From: CAVWUA01 sp963758025
Lineage (GTDB): Bacteria; Planctomycetota; Planctomycetia; Isosphaerales; Isosphaeraceae
Length of the DNA: 64,000 nt
Assembly (NCBI GenBank): GCA_963758025.1
Contig: CAVWUA010000008.1
Span: 1-64,000, forward strand
Reading direction: 5' to 3'
Below the pieces are notes generated by a model. It did no database searches, was not told the origin of the DNA, and saw nothing but the letters and a program-made list of their open reading frames with translations. This document shows positions 35,896-47,600 of the stretch, in pieces. Position numbers and translations under genes: made by a program. Every line of letters begins with the position of its first letter. The stretch's first letter is position 1.

Positions 35896-36930
35896 TCATT
35901 GAGTGGAGAACTTGTAGATCGTCGTCTGGGTGTACTCCTCGCCGGGCCGCAGGATGCTTGAGGGGAAGTTCGCGTGATGGACCGAGTCGGGGAAATGCTG
36001 GGCCTCCAGACAGAACGCCTGGTGCTGCCCGTACACGACGCCCCCCTTGCCCCGGATCGATCCGTCGAGGAAATTGCCGGTGTAGAACTGCATCCCCGGC
36101 TCGGTGGTGAACGCTTCCAGCACCCGCCCGCTCTCCGGCTCAACGACCCGGGCGGCCAGCGCCGGGGTTTTCGCGCTGCCGCCGCGCAGGACGTAATTGT
36201 GATCGTAACCGGTCGGGTCCCCCCCAATCTCGTTGATGCGGGCGCCGATGGCGGTCGGTTTCGTGAAATCCAGGGGTGTCCCCTCGACGGGCCGGATCTC
36301 GCCGGTCGGGATCAACGTCTCATCGACGGGCGTGTACCGATCGGCCGCGAGCATCAGCTCATGGTCCAGGATTTTCCCCGAGGCCGGCCCCGCGAGGTTG
36401 AAATAGCTGTGATTGGTAAGGTTGATCGGGGTCGCCTGGTCGGTGGTCGCCTTGTAGTCGATCTTCAAGCCGTTGTCGGCCGTCAAGGTGTAGGTCACGC
36501 GCACGGTCAGGTTGCCTGGGTAGCCCTCCTCGCCGTCCGGACTGAGATAGGAGAGACGGATCGCCGGGCCGTCCGGCCCCGAGACGTCCTCGGCCGCCCA
36601 GACCTTCTTGTCGAACCCCTTCAAGCCGCCATGCAGGGAGTTCGGCCCGTTGTTGACGGCCAGCGTGTACTCCCGCCCGTCCAGGGTGAAACGGCCCCGG
36701 GCGATCCGGTTGGCGAACCGGCCGACAATCGCCCCGAAATAGGGATGGTCCCCCAGGTAGCCTTCGAGCGTGTCAAAGCCCAGCACCACGTCCGCCCGTT
36801 TGCCTTCGCGGTCCGGGACGTGGATTTCCGTGACGATGGCCCCGTAGGTGATGACCTTGACCGTCATCCGCCCATTGCTCAGTTCGTACTGGTCCACGGC
36901 CGTTCCATCCGGCGTCTTCCCAAAGTCCAT
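35896..36930 (-). CDS. galM: Aldose 1-epimerase (galactose mutarotase)
   Basis: A 344-residue protein. VKVITYGAIVTEIHVPDREG and AIVGRFANRIARGRFTLDG, then NNGPNSLHGGLKGFDKKVW, are the N-terminal GalM motifs. TPINLTNHSYFNLAGPASG has the catalytic His and FTTEPGMQFYTGNFLDGSI the catalytic Glu. QAFCLEAQHFPDSVHHANFP near the end is diagnostic. No signal peptide at the chosen ATG 36930; upstream frame codons are unlike the family. It interconverts sugar anomers, supplying the beta form for the glucose-dehydrogenase-like enzyme encoded next. Confidence 0.92.
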   Translation of the reverse strand: MDFGKTPDGTAVDQYELSNGRMTVKVITYGAIVTEIHVPDREGKRADVVLGFDTLEGYLGDHPYFGAIVGRFANRIARGRFTLDGREYTLAVNNGPNSLHGGLKGFDKKVWAAEDVSGPDGPAIRLSYLSPDGEEGYPGNLTVRVTYTLTADNGLKIDYKATTDQATPINLTNHSYFNLAGPASGKILDHELMLAADRYTPVDETLIPTGEIRPVEGTPLDFTKPTAIGARINEIGGDPTGYDHNYVLRGGSAKTPALAARVVEPESGRVLEAFTTEPGMQFYTGNFLDGSIRGKGGVVYGQHQAFCLEAQHFPDSVHHANFPSSILRPGEEYTQTTIYKFSTQ

Positions 36931-37080
36931 CACCGCAGTCTCCCCGTTGGATGCTCCTTTTTGGAATCGCTCTCCGCAACGCCCCGCCGCGGGAAGGATC
37001 GCCCGCAACAGGGTATCCCCCCGCGGCGTGCGGTACAACACTTGGCCGCGACCGGATCGGCGGATTGCCGCCCGAGCAAT

Positions 37081-37536
37081 TTATCCCCGCGGGTTCCGTC
37101 GGATCGTGTGGAGGAACTCGTCGAGCTTGGAGAGGAACCGGGAGCGGTCGGCTTTGGCGAACGGGGCGGGGCCGCCGCCGTACTCGCCCGATTGCCGCAG
37201 CATGTCCATCAAGGCACGAGTCGCCATAGCCTCGCCGATCGAGTCTTCAGTGAACGCCTGCCCCTTCGGCCCCAGCACCCGCGCCGACTTCCGCAGACAG
37301 CGATCGGCCAGCGGGATGTCCGACGTGACCACGACGTCCCCCGGCCCGACCTGCTCGACGATCCAGTCATCCGCGGCGTCGAACCCGGCCCGGACCGTGA
37401 CCAGTTCGATCAGTTCCTCGTCCGGCACACGCATGATAGCATTGGCGACAACATAAACCTTCACCTCATGGCGGCGGGCGACGCGATAGACCTCCTCCTT
37501 GACCGGGCAGGCATCGGCGTCCACGTAGATAGGCAT
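37081..37536 (-). CDS. UPF0178/YaiI-YqxD family protein
   Basis: A 151-residue protein beginning MPIYVDADACPVKEEVYRVA, the signature of the DUF188 family. It then reads VKVYVVANAIMRVP, DWIVEQVGPGDVVVTSDIPL and FTEDSIGEAMATRALMDMLR. The fold is PIN-like, with acidic residues at DADACP and TSDIPLAD positioned to bind metal, so a nuclease activity is possible but unproven. Full length for the family. It is separated by 150 bases from the epimerase gene and may be independent of the sugar operon. Confidence 0.92.
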   Translation of the reverse strand: MPIYVDADACPVKEEVYRVARRHEVKVYVVANAIMRVPDEELIELVTVRAGFDAADDWIVEQVGPGDVVVTSDIPLADRCLRKSARVLGPKGQAFTEDSIGEAMATRALMDMLRQSGEYGGGPAPFAKADRSRFLSKLDEFLHTIRRNPRG

Positions 37537-38011
37537 CGCGCCAACGTCCTCTCAATGCAATGCGTTCTCGGGTTCGACCGTCAAGGGGCCGGGGGCCTTT
37601 GATGTGCATTGTCGCCCGTCGTCAACCGTTCCGGCAAGAGGCGGCACGTCTTGAAGCGGGTCAGATCTTGTGGCATCCGCGCCGTGGTCGGGCTATCCTG
37701 AAGTGAAGATTGCCGAAAGGGCATCGGCGAAAAGCTTGTCTCCTATTCCGCAATCATTTCGTTGTCTTCATGCGCCTCGGGTTGAATCATCGGGTATGCC
37801 ACATGGGCCACCACGAGGACGAGTTCGAAAACACTGACGATCGGAAAACACGGCTGCTTTTCGTCTCCGGTTCGGACAGCGAACCGCCGCTCACGCCGAC
37901 CGAACCGCTCGATGAGGCGACACGCCGGTACGGGATACCGTTCCCTCGACGACCCCTCCCCCGAACGATCCTGCCGCCGATGACGCAACGCGGAAGCTTC
38001 CCCAGGAGACG
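37537..38011. other. Intergenic region, possible upstream part of the kinase gene
   Basis: About 475 bases between divergent genes. From 37803 a plus-strand frame reads MGHHEDEFENTDDRKTRLLF and a proline-rich tail, and ends at 38015, overlapping the kinase start. It could be the true N-terminus of the kinase if a base was lost near 38010. No repeats or RNA genes recognised. Confidence 0.35.
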
Positions 38012-40137
38012 TTGAAATCCCCCCCTCCGGGCGTCGGAAGCGAGATCGACACCGGTGATGACGCGGCAACTGAGTCCATTTACCCGGAACCGGGCCGGGT
38101 CCTCTTCGACCGCTATCTCGTCGAGAAGCGCATCGGCCAGGGGGGGATGGGTTCGGTCTGGCTGGTGAAGCACCTGGAACTGGACACTCACCGGGCGCTG
38201 AAGCTGATCGTCTCGTACATCGCCTCCGATCCCCAGGCACGTGCTCGGTTCAAGCGCGAGGCGCGGGTGATGGCCCGGCTGTCGCATCCGAACGCCGTCA
38301 TGGTGCACGATGCCCGGCTCGCCAAGGGGTCGGCCTTCATCGAGATGGAATACGTCCCCGGCCAGAGCCTCAACCAGGTGCTCACCCCCGGCCAGCCGAT
38401 GCCCCTGGACTGGACGGCCCGCATCCTGGAGCAACTCTGCGACGTCCTCCAGGTGGCGCACGACCAGGGAATCGTGCATCGGGACCTCAAGCCGTCCAAC
38501 CTCATGCTGGTCGCGGGCCGCCCTCCGGGCAAGGAGCTGCTCAAGGTCCTCGATTTCGGCATCGCCAAGATCCTCAACCCGGACGACCTCGGGCCGGAGG
38601 ACCCCTGCACCCGCACCGGCGCCTTGCTCTTCACGCCGCAATACGGAAGCCCCGAGCAGGCCACCGGGGGCAAGGTGGATACGCGGAGCGACCTGTACTC
38701 GGTCGGTGTGATTCTCTACGAACTGCTGACGGGCCATCGGCCGTTCTCCGGACCGGAGATCACCTACCAGCACATCCTCACCCCCCCGCCCCGGTTCGCG
38801 GAGCGGAACCCGAACGTCGTGGTGCCCCCAGAGGTCGAACAACTGGTCCTCCGCCTCCTGGCGAAGAAACCCGACGAGCGGCCGCAGTCGCCCCGCGAGC
38901 TTCTGGCCGAGTTTCAGCGGGCGCTGGAACTCCATACGAACGTGATGGAGCCGTCAGCGCGCGGGCAACGGGAGAGCGATCCCAGGACGCAGCCGATGTC
39001 GGCCGTGGCCCACGCGCCGGACATGGTCGCCCGGAGAGGTTTGGAACCCACGCAACCGTTTCCCACCCCGGCGTCCCCCGCGACCGTTCCACCAGAGGCG
39101 AAACCGGGCCGGGCCGGGTCGCAACGCCGGCTGGCGGTCTGGCTGCTGGCTCCCGTTCCCGTCGCCGTGATCGCGTCCGCCCTGCTCGCCTGGCGGTGGT
39201 TCCATCCCCCCGATACGCGGGCCGACCTCCTGCCGAGCGGATTCGTGGCCGAGGCATCGGAGACGCCCGGCGATGGCCCGCCCCGCGCCCTGGTTCGCCA
39301 GGCGGACGGAGCGCGGTTTCTTCGGATCGCGGGGGGGTCGTTCGTCATGGGAGACGATTTCGACAACGCTGAAATCGGTCCCGACGATGATCGGCCATCC
39401 CATCCGGTCGAGCTTTCGGACTTCTACATGCAGGAAACCGAAGTCACCAACGCCATGATGGACGCCTTCTTCCGGGCAACGAAGGTTCGTCCCGAGAACC
39501 GCCCTCCCCGCTGGCGGGAGGCGTGCACGCCGGCTGGAGGAGCAAGGGATCGACCCCGGCCCCTTCCCGGCGGTCGGCATCCCGTATGACGTGGCGGCCT
39601 CGTATGCGTCGAGGACCGGGGGCCGTCTGCCAACGGAAGCCGAGTGGGAATACGCCGCGCGGGGACAGGGCCAGAAGATCCTGTACGTCTGGGGAGACGA
39701 GCCCCGGCCAAGCCGGACGATGGCCAACATCGACTCCGCCGGAGAGCACGCCTCCCAGGTCGTCCGACCAAAGACATATCCGAAGGACCACACCGCGCAG
39801 GGAATCTACGACATGACGGGGAACGTCCGGGAATGGTGCCTCGATGTACTGGGCCCCCTACCCCGACACGGAAACCCCGCTGCGCGACCCGCGCGGGCCG
39901 TCAACGCCCTCTCCAGGAGAGAACGTCCGTCACGTCATTCGCGGTGGCTCGTTCTTGAGTTGGAGCGATCAGTTCTTCACGACCGGTCCTCGACAGCCCG
40001 GCCAGCGCGAGCAGACGTCGATCGAGCTTGCGGAAGACGGGTCGGCCAATGATCTGGGGTTCCGGGTCGTCCTCGACGGCCTTGGGGAATCCCCGCGCCC
40101 GGTCGTCGCGGCGGGGGACGCCACGCCTCCCCGATGA
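38012..40137 (+). CDS. Membrane Ser/Thr protein kinase fused to formylglycine-generating-enzyme-like domain, frameshifted
   Basis: Residues 35-305 are a PknB-type kinase with P-loop GQGGMGSV (42-49), Lys64 in RALKLI, HRDLKPSN (156-163), DFG (181-183) and the GSPEQATGG substrate loop. A proline-rich linker leads to one membrane helix (WLLAPVPVAVIASALLAW, about 376-393). From about residue 430 an FGE-sulfatase domain begins (RIAGGSFVMGDDFDNAEI). It continues in two further frames (breaks near 39530 and 39850) with RLPTEAEWEYAARGQG, IYDMTGNVREWC, HVIRGGSFLSWSDQFF and DLGFRVVLDG. Kinase inside, FGE-like sensor or ligand domain outside is the likely topology. Start TTG follows AGGAG. The gene ends 12 bases before the caspase gene. 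Confidence 0.8.
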
Positions 40138-40149
40138 GGGGGATGTCTC

Positions 40150-43100
40150 ATGCGCAACGTCAGCGGATCGTCGAAACACATCACCGCGGCCGTCGCGGTC
40201 GGGCTTCTCGCCGTCGTCGGCATCGGGCTCGCTGTGTACTTCTGGCCGGGAGCGAAGGAGGTTCCCGAGCCCCTTCCCAGAACGACAAGGCGGGAGCCTC
40301 GACCCGCCTCGACGTTGCGGGTGAAGGAGATTCCCCGGCGCGATCCGACGCTCTGGGCGGTCGTCATCGGCATCGACCAGTACCCGGACGACGCCATCCC
40401 CCCGTGCCACGGCGCCGTGGCCGACGCCCGGGCGGTCGCCGACTGGATCGAGACGACCGCGGGCTGGGGCAAGGAGCACGTGCTGTTGCTCGACGGGCTC
40501 GGCGATCGGCAGCCCGACGCGACGGACCAATCGTCATCGTGGCGTCCGACCCGCGAGAACCTCGACCGGGCGGTCCGCACCTGGCTGGCGGAGCGGGTCG
40601 AGCCGGAAGATACCGTGGTCGTCTATTACGCCGGTCAGTCGGTCCACGTGCCGCCCCCGCCCGACGCGCCTCCCGTTACGCCGGGCCGGGCCTATCTCCT
40701 GCCGATCGACGCCCGGCTCGCCAGCGCGGAACGGACGGGATGGGCGCTCGACGAGGCGCTCGACGAGCTGGCCTCGAAGGAAGCCCTGACGATCGTCTGC
40801 TGGCTGGACACCTCCCTGATGGGCGCGGCCGGCCGATCGGCACGACCGCGAACGACCCGGCGGCCGGCACCCGGTTCTTGCAGCGGTTGACGCGCTGGCC
40901 GGGATCAACCGCCTGGCTCGCCGCCGATGGCGACGTCTGCGCGGAGGCGCCCCGCGTCGGCGAGCGAAGCCCCTTCACGGCGGCCCTGCTGGATGCGCTC
41001 GGAACGAAGCAAGAGCCGAAGAACCTCCTCGCCTGCCTGGAGGGGCTGAACCGGAACGCGTCGCTGGCCCGGCGGGGCTTCCGCACGATGGGTGGCATCG
41101 CCCCGAGGGTGGATCTCTGGTCGCGCCCGGTACGTCTCCGGAGCGACGCCCGCCGTGAGTTGCTCCTCCAGCGCGGTCATGCCCAGGCCATCCGGTCGCT
41201 CGCCTTCACGGCGGACGGCGAGCGGCTCATCACCGGCGGGAATGATTCGGTCATCAAGTTATGGCGGGTGAGCGATCGCCTGCTGCAACGCGCCTTGCCG
41301 TACCATCTCGCGGGCGTCACCTGCCTTTCCCTCAGCCCGGATGGGCGAGTGCTCGCCAGCGGCGACAGTTCCGGCTGGGTGCGACTCTGGGACCTTCAGA
41401 ACCAGCGGGAGATCAACGCCGGCCCCCCCCACGAATCTGGCATCGCGGCTCTGGCATTCCTGGCCGATGGCGAGCGATTCGCCGCGCTCGATCGGAACGG
41501 CACCGTATGGCTCTCGCATTCCGACGATCCCGCGCGGGATCACGACCCTCTCGCGGACCGCCACGGGGCTGGCCGTTGCCCCGAACCCCGGCCCGTTGGG
41601 GCTTGTGGTCGCGGAACTTGACGGCAAGGTCCGCCTGTTCGATCGGGAGGGGACGCCGCTTTCGGCCCTCGACGGTCCCGGCGGAGTCGTCACCAGTCCG
41701 AGGCTCGCGACGGATGGACGTCTCCTGGCGATGGCCGGCGACGATCCGACCGGCCCAGTCGTGGTCCGGGATGTCGAGCGCGATCAACCCATCCTTGCCC
41801 GGAACATGGAGACGACGATCGAGCGACTCGGGCTCGTCTCCTCCAGGCAACTGGCGATCGGCGCGGGTCCGACCATCCACCTGTTCGACCTCAACGCAAA
41901 CGAAGAGGCCGATCCCATCACCCTTTCGGTGCCGGAGCCGGTGAACGAGATCATCGCCACGACGGACGGGCGGCGGCTGGCCGCCTGCACCACTGGCGGG
42001 CGCGTGCTGGCGTGGCAACGGGAGGACAACGGCGGGTTCCAGCCGATCGCGCTCGCGGAGGACGGATCGAACGCTCTGGCCACCAACATCACCTTCGCGC
42101 CGGACGGTCGGAGCCTCGTCGCGGGGGATCAGGATGGCGGCCTGCGATTCTGGGAGTGGCCCGGCGGGGCCTTGAGCGCCGGGTCCGGCCCCGTCGCGGG
42201 CGGGTCGCGGCGCTGGACGTCTCCGACGACGGCCGATTCCTGCTCCAGGTCTCGCAGGACCGGCAGGCGCAGGTCTGGGACCTTCAGGAAGGCCGCACGC
42301 TAACCCGCATCGCGGGGTCGTGGACGAACGGACGGATCTCCCCGGACGGGTCGCGCATCGCGTTGATCCAGCAGGAGAGCGGCGACGTGGTCCTCGCCGA
42401 CCGGCAGAGCGGGCTGCCGTTGCCCATCAAATTCCCCCGGCCCGAGACGGCGGGGGTCGCCTGCCGCTTCGGCCCGCTGGCCTTCTCTCGCGATCCCGAA
42501 GGGCGGTTCATCGCGGCCGGGAGCGTGGACAACCCGGTCGAAGGCCCCATTGCCTGCGTGTGGGACTCCCAGACCGGCGCCCTCGTGAAGACCGCCCGGG
42601 GCCACCTCGACCTGTACAGCCTGACCGCCATCGACCTCTCGGCCGATTCCCGACGGCTGCTCACCGCCAGCGAGGACGGCACGGCGAGGATCTGGGACCT
42701 TGCCGGCCCGGAGCCGACCGCGGCGCCGGTCCAGACGTTCCGCGTCAAGGAATCGGCGGACGATCCCGACATCGCCGTCACGGCCGCCCGGTTCTGCCCG
42801 ACCGACGCGGGAAAGGTTGTCACGGGGACGATCGATGGCCAGGTGTTGCTCTGGCGGGAGGGGCAGGATCGGCCTCTCGCCACGCCCGGAACCTTCTCGG
42901 GGGATGTCCGGGCGGTCGTCTTCAGCCGTGATGGCAAATGGCTCGCGGCGGCCGGCGGGCTGGACAAGAACGTGCGACTCTGGGCCTTGTCCCCCCGGAT
43001 CGAGCCGGTGCGGCTGACCCCGTCGCCCCACCATACCGAGATCGTGAACGCCCTCATCGCCTGGCCGAACCAGGCGATGATTGCCAGCGGTAGCGACGAC

Positions 43101-44579
43101 ACGACGATCCGGCTCTGGGAGCTCGACGATGCGCGGTTGCTGGGTACCCTCTCAGCCGAAGGGAGCTCGCCCGACTGGGTCGCGTTCACCCCGGAGGGGC
43201 TGTTCGACGGCTCGATCGGCGCGGAGGCTCAGGTCACGTGGCTCGACGCGGATCAGGTCCTTCCGCTCGACCAGTTCGCGGCGCGTGCCCGCGTCTTCCA
43301 GTTGACCGACCAGTTGCGCCGGGGCGTCCGGCCGGAGGCCCCCGAGCCGCCGTCCGAGCCGCCCCCGCGCGTGGCGATCGACCCGCCTCCCAGCGCCATC
43401 GCCGAATCACGGGATGCAACGCTGACGATCACCTTGGGGGAAGCGGGCCTTTCGGACGTGCGGCTCTATCAGAACGGCGTCCCGGTCGGCCTTGGGGCGG
43501 ACCTCGGCCTGACACCGGAGCGGCGGAGCGTGACGGTTCCGGTCCGGCTCCAGAACGGGGTCAACCGGTTCCACGCGATGGCGAACCGCGCCGAGGGCAG
43601 GTCCATCGACGGCCGCTCGGAAGTGGTGGAGATCCGCTACGACGGCCCCGAGGCGACGGGCCAGATTCACGTCCTGGCGCTCGGCGTGAGCGAGTATCGG
43701 GTCAAGGAACGGGCCTTGAAATTCGCCGATCACGACGCGGAGGAGATTGCCAATTTCCTGCACAAACACGGCATGAATGCGACGGGACAGCCCGGCTTGC
43801 AACGCGTGCTCACCAATGCCGACGTGTCGGAGAGAGCCGTCGATGCCGCGTTTCAGGAAATCCGCGACCGGGTCGCGGGACGGCCCGAGGATACGGTGGT
43901 GGTCTTCCTCGCCGGACACACGGACGTCCTCCTGAACCGGTTTCAGCTCCTTCTGACGGGCTATCCGTTCCCGAAGCAAGCCGGCGAGCGCGCCGTCTTG
44001 CCGGCCGTGGACCGCGACACGGTCCTCCCCTACGCCGCGATCTACCGCAACATCGCCCGCTTGAACGCCCTGCAACGCCTGGTCGTGGTGGACGCGTGTC
44101 AGTCCGACGCCATTCACGACGATCCCGCCGTGCGACGAATCCGGGAAGCGATCGACAATGGCTCCTATCGGGCCAGAACCGCCTACTTCCTCGCCGCCCG
44201 GCGCGGCGAGCCCGCGGGGGAGGTGTCGGAGATCGAGCACGGCCTGTTGACCTACGTGCTCCTGAAAGGCATGGGCGATCGCAACCTCAAGACGGTTCCC
44301 GAAGTGACCATCTTCGACGACCAGCCCACCGCCGACCGCAATCACAACGGCGTGGTCACGACGGAAGAGCTGCGCTGGTTTACCGATTTGACCCTGCCGA
44401 AACTCGCGTACAACTTCCCCACCCTGGTCCGGCGTTCCGGCGACTCCGGCCCCGCGCGCGACGTTCGCCCGACCGCCAACCTGGATCAATCCCCGAGCGT
44501 CCAGACCGCCGAGGCGACCTTCCCGCTGGTCGAGGTACCGGAGGAGGAGCCGTCCGCGACGGTCGCGGACGTTCCTTGA
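40150..44579 (+). CDS. Transmembrane protein with pseudo-caspase, WD40 propeller and C-terminal active-type caspase domain, frameshifted
   Basis: Four frame segments (breaks near 40840, 41530 and 42190) read as one protein of about 1,470 residues. Helix 11-31 anchors it. Residues 68-235 are a caspase fold (LWAVVIGIDQY) whose catalytic pair is lost: YYAGQS has Gln163 instead of His, and LDTSLMG has Ser222 instead of Cys. About 12 WD40-type blades follow (AFTADGERLITGGND, IKLW). A WVAFTPEGLFDGSIG module and an Ig-like stretch come next. A second caspase domain starts IHVLALGVSEYR; it keeps His (FLAGHT, codon 43917) and Cys (VVDACQSD, codon 44097). DRNHNGVVTTEE (44334-44369) fits a Ca2+-binding EF-hand loop. 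Starts 12 bases after the kinase-FGE gene. Confidence 0.82.
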
Positions 44580-44693
44580 TGGAGCGGAGAGGGCCACATG
44601 ATTCATGAAGTAATGGTTGATGGATGACCTGTTTGATTCCCGCCCTCACCCATCAGCCATGGCCCCATGAACCATGCCGAAAGCACGGATTTA

Positions 44694-47600
44694 TCACCGC
44701 TCGTCCACGGCGGCCGCTTTCAGTGACGCCGCTCCCGACCCTTCGGGCGGATCGAAAATCGCGATCTGCGGATGGATCGTGCCGGGAACGTAACAGCGGG
44801 CGATCTGCTTGCGGCCCGTCAGGCGGCGCACCTCCTGCTCGACCACGTCGCGGAAGTGGTCGAGGGTTCGCGGAGCCTCGGGGCCGGTTCGGAGCCGCGA
44901 CTCGCTGCGCACGTTGCGAGAATCGAGCAGGGCTTGCGCGAACGCGCCATGCCCTTCGGAAAGCACGCGCTGGCTGGCCCCTTGCACCGAGGCCACGAAC
45001 GTGATGACGTTCCGCCGGTACAGCTCGCGGGTCCAGCCATCGACCCGGCTCTTCCACGACGGCGGGGCGTTCGGCGCCTCGTGCACGCCGTCGAGCAGGA
45101 CCAGGACCCGGCAGCCGTAGGTGGCCAGCTCGCCGAGCGCGTTCGCCACCTCAACCGCCGGAAAAGCGGAGCGGGGCGGGAGCGCGGCGTCGGCGTCGGT
45201 GCCGAGGATCATGGTCTCCCCGTCCTCCATCAGCACGTGCGACTCGACGAGCACCACAACCGTGTCCCCCGGCCCCAGATCGCCCCGTGTCCGCTCGGAG
45301 TCGAGCGTCTGGAGGGCGTCCCGGATGCGCGGAGCGCTGGCGTCGGGACCTTGAAGGATCACCGGCGGCTCGACGTTCGCGAATCCGTGGTTCTCACGCG
45401 CGGCGAGGAACCGGGCGACGTCGCGCACGTCCTCCTCGGCAAAGCGGATCGCGGGGATGCGGGCGTTCTTCGGGAACGTCCCGGCGCCGAACGCGAGCAC
45501 GACCAGACGCGGCTCACGCGCGGGGGGCGGGGCGTTGGGCGGAGGGCGATATTCGACCTCGAAACTCTCGGTTCGCTCGCGGCCTCGATCGTTGCTGATG
45601 ACGACGTTGACCTTGTGGACCCCGGGGGCCAGCGTCAACTGGGCGGGGACCGCCGCCTCGGGCTGCGCCGGGTTGACGGTCTGCTGAACCTGGCTGTCCA
45701 CCAGGAATCGGATCGCACCAATGGCACGCCGCGCGGCGCCGAGGTCGTCCGTCACCCCCCGGGCCAGAACCGCCAGATTGGGCTGGCCGACGATCAAGCG
45801 TCCCACCGCCGGGCGGGCAGGGGTGGTGATCCGCACCCTCGGCGGGGAATCCTGCCGGACCACCTCCGGCGCATCGCGGACCGGAGGCGGCACAAGGGCC
45901 AACGCTTGCCCCAGGTCGGCCGTCGCCAGCAGCGTGTTCAGGACAACCGGCCGCCGCAGTTCCGGCTCGAACCGGTCGATCGTGAAGAAGTCGGTCGGGG
46001 CCTCGATGTCCACCCCCGCGCCACCGGCCGCGATGCCGTTGCGATGCCAGCCGAGGAACTTGCGGTCGCCGGCAATCGAGGTGTCGTAATACCCTTGCGG
46101 CATCCAGAGCACCCATTCCCGGTCGAGCCCCAGAAACAACGTCAGGGCCGGACTGTCCCGCTTCGTGATGCCCAGCTCGACCGCCTGATTCCCCCGCTGG
46201 ACCTGGAATTCCAGCCGGACCTCCGGCGCGATCCCGTCCAGCTCGTCGAGATGTTCGGCGGGCTCCCGAGCCTCACCGCCAATGAAAAGCCCCTTGATGA
46301 CGTCCCCCTTCTCCAGCCCCATCGCCTCGGCATAGCTCCGCGGCGCGATTGTCTGGACGGTCGGACGCCCGTCCTCTCCCGGAGCGAAGGTCGCCCCGAA
46401 CGTCCCCCGCTGATCGCACCCGGCGAGGGTCCAGAGCCGCACCGTCTGATCCGCCGAACCCGTCACCAGCCACTTGCCGTCGGCCGAGGGAGCCAGCGCA
46501 TACACCGACCCGCTATGCCCGGCGAACAGGCGAACCCGGCGAAAATCCCCTCCGTCGGCCTCCCTCGCGAAGATCACGACGCCCGCGTCGGCGCCGACGG
46601 CCACGGCCAGACGGGGATGCTCCGGCGATGGCGGAATGAAACTGTACGACCACCAGCTCCCGTCGGTCCGCTCCAGGTTGATCTCCCGGGCTTGCCCCCG
46701 ACCGTCCACCACCCGAAGCCGGTTCCGAAGAACCGGCTCGATGACCGACCCGCCGAACGAATGCAGCGCGCGCCGCAAGTCCGCCCGAGCGATTCCCGTC
46801 ACGCTTCGATCGCGCGGGTGGAAGCCCCAGTAGCGCGCCCTGGGGTTCTCCGCGGTTTCTTGATCGAGCGCGAATCCGACCGTCTGGCCATCGGGTGAGA
46901 AGCCAACGTCCCAGACGGTCCTCCCCTGCCCGACCAGCGCGAGTGTGGGCTTTTGCGGGTCGCGAAGGTCCTTCAGATAAACAGCTTGCGCGTTTCCCCC
47001 GGCGTAGGCAAGGGCCTGCCCGTCGGGGCGGAAGGCAAGAGCGTACACCAGATGATCCAGCGCGATGCGAGGGGCCAGGGCCTCTCCGTTGAGCCCGCGC
47101 ACCTCGACGTCGCAGCCGAGGGGAGGACGTTCGGCCTTGCTGTTGATCTTCTGACTGAGAAAGCTGACCGCGATCTTGGAGCTATCGGGACTGAACGTCA
47201 GGGCCTCCACGGCCCCTTGCCGGTCGAGCTTCGCCAGCCAGCGCTCGTCGCCGAGCTTCCCTGTCGCGTCGAGCTGGTAACGGATCAGGCGGCCATTCTC
47301 GCGGCCGATCATGAGCCATTTCCCGTCCGGGCTGATGGCCAGGGCGTTGATCGCCACGCCAGCCGGGTCGTCAGGCCGCGCGTCCTGGGGATTGGGGCGG
47401 GCGCGGAAACGCTGGCTGAGCCGGTTGAAGTCGTCGGCGAGCTGCTTCCGGCGCTCGATCCCTTCGGCCTGGGTGCGCTGACGGTCGTGATCCCGGAGCC
47501 GCCGCGGTTCGACGTTCCAGAGCACGACATGACCGTTGGCCCCCGTCGAGGCGAGGGTCTTGCCGTCCGGGGTGAACGCGACGTTCGTGACCGGCGTCCC

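Noticed and set aside
40150..42200. Programmed ribosomal frameshifting to explain the caspase gene breaks
   Set aside because: No consistent slippery sequence was seen, and similar breaks occur in unrelated genes, so indels are the simpler explanation.
44772..46898. 708-codon plus-strand open frame
   Set aside because: Antisense shadow of the WD40-PDZ-pseudo-caspase gene, with a low-complexity product.
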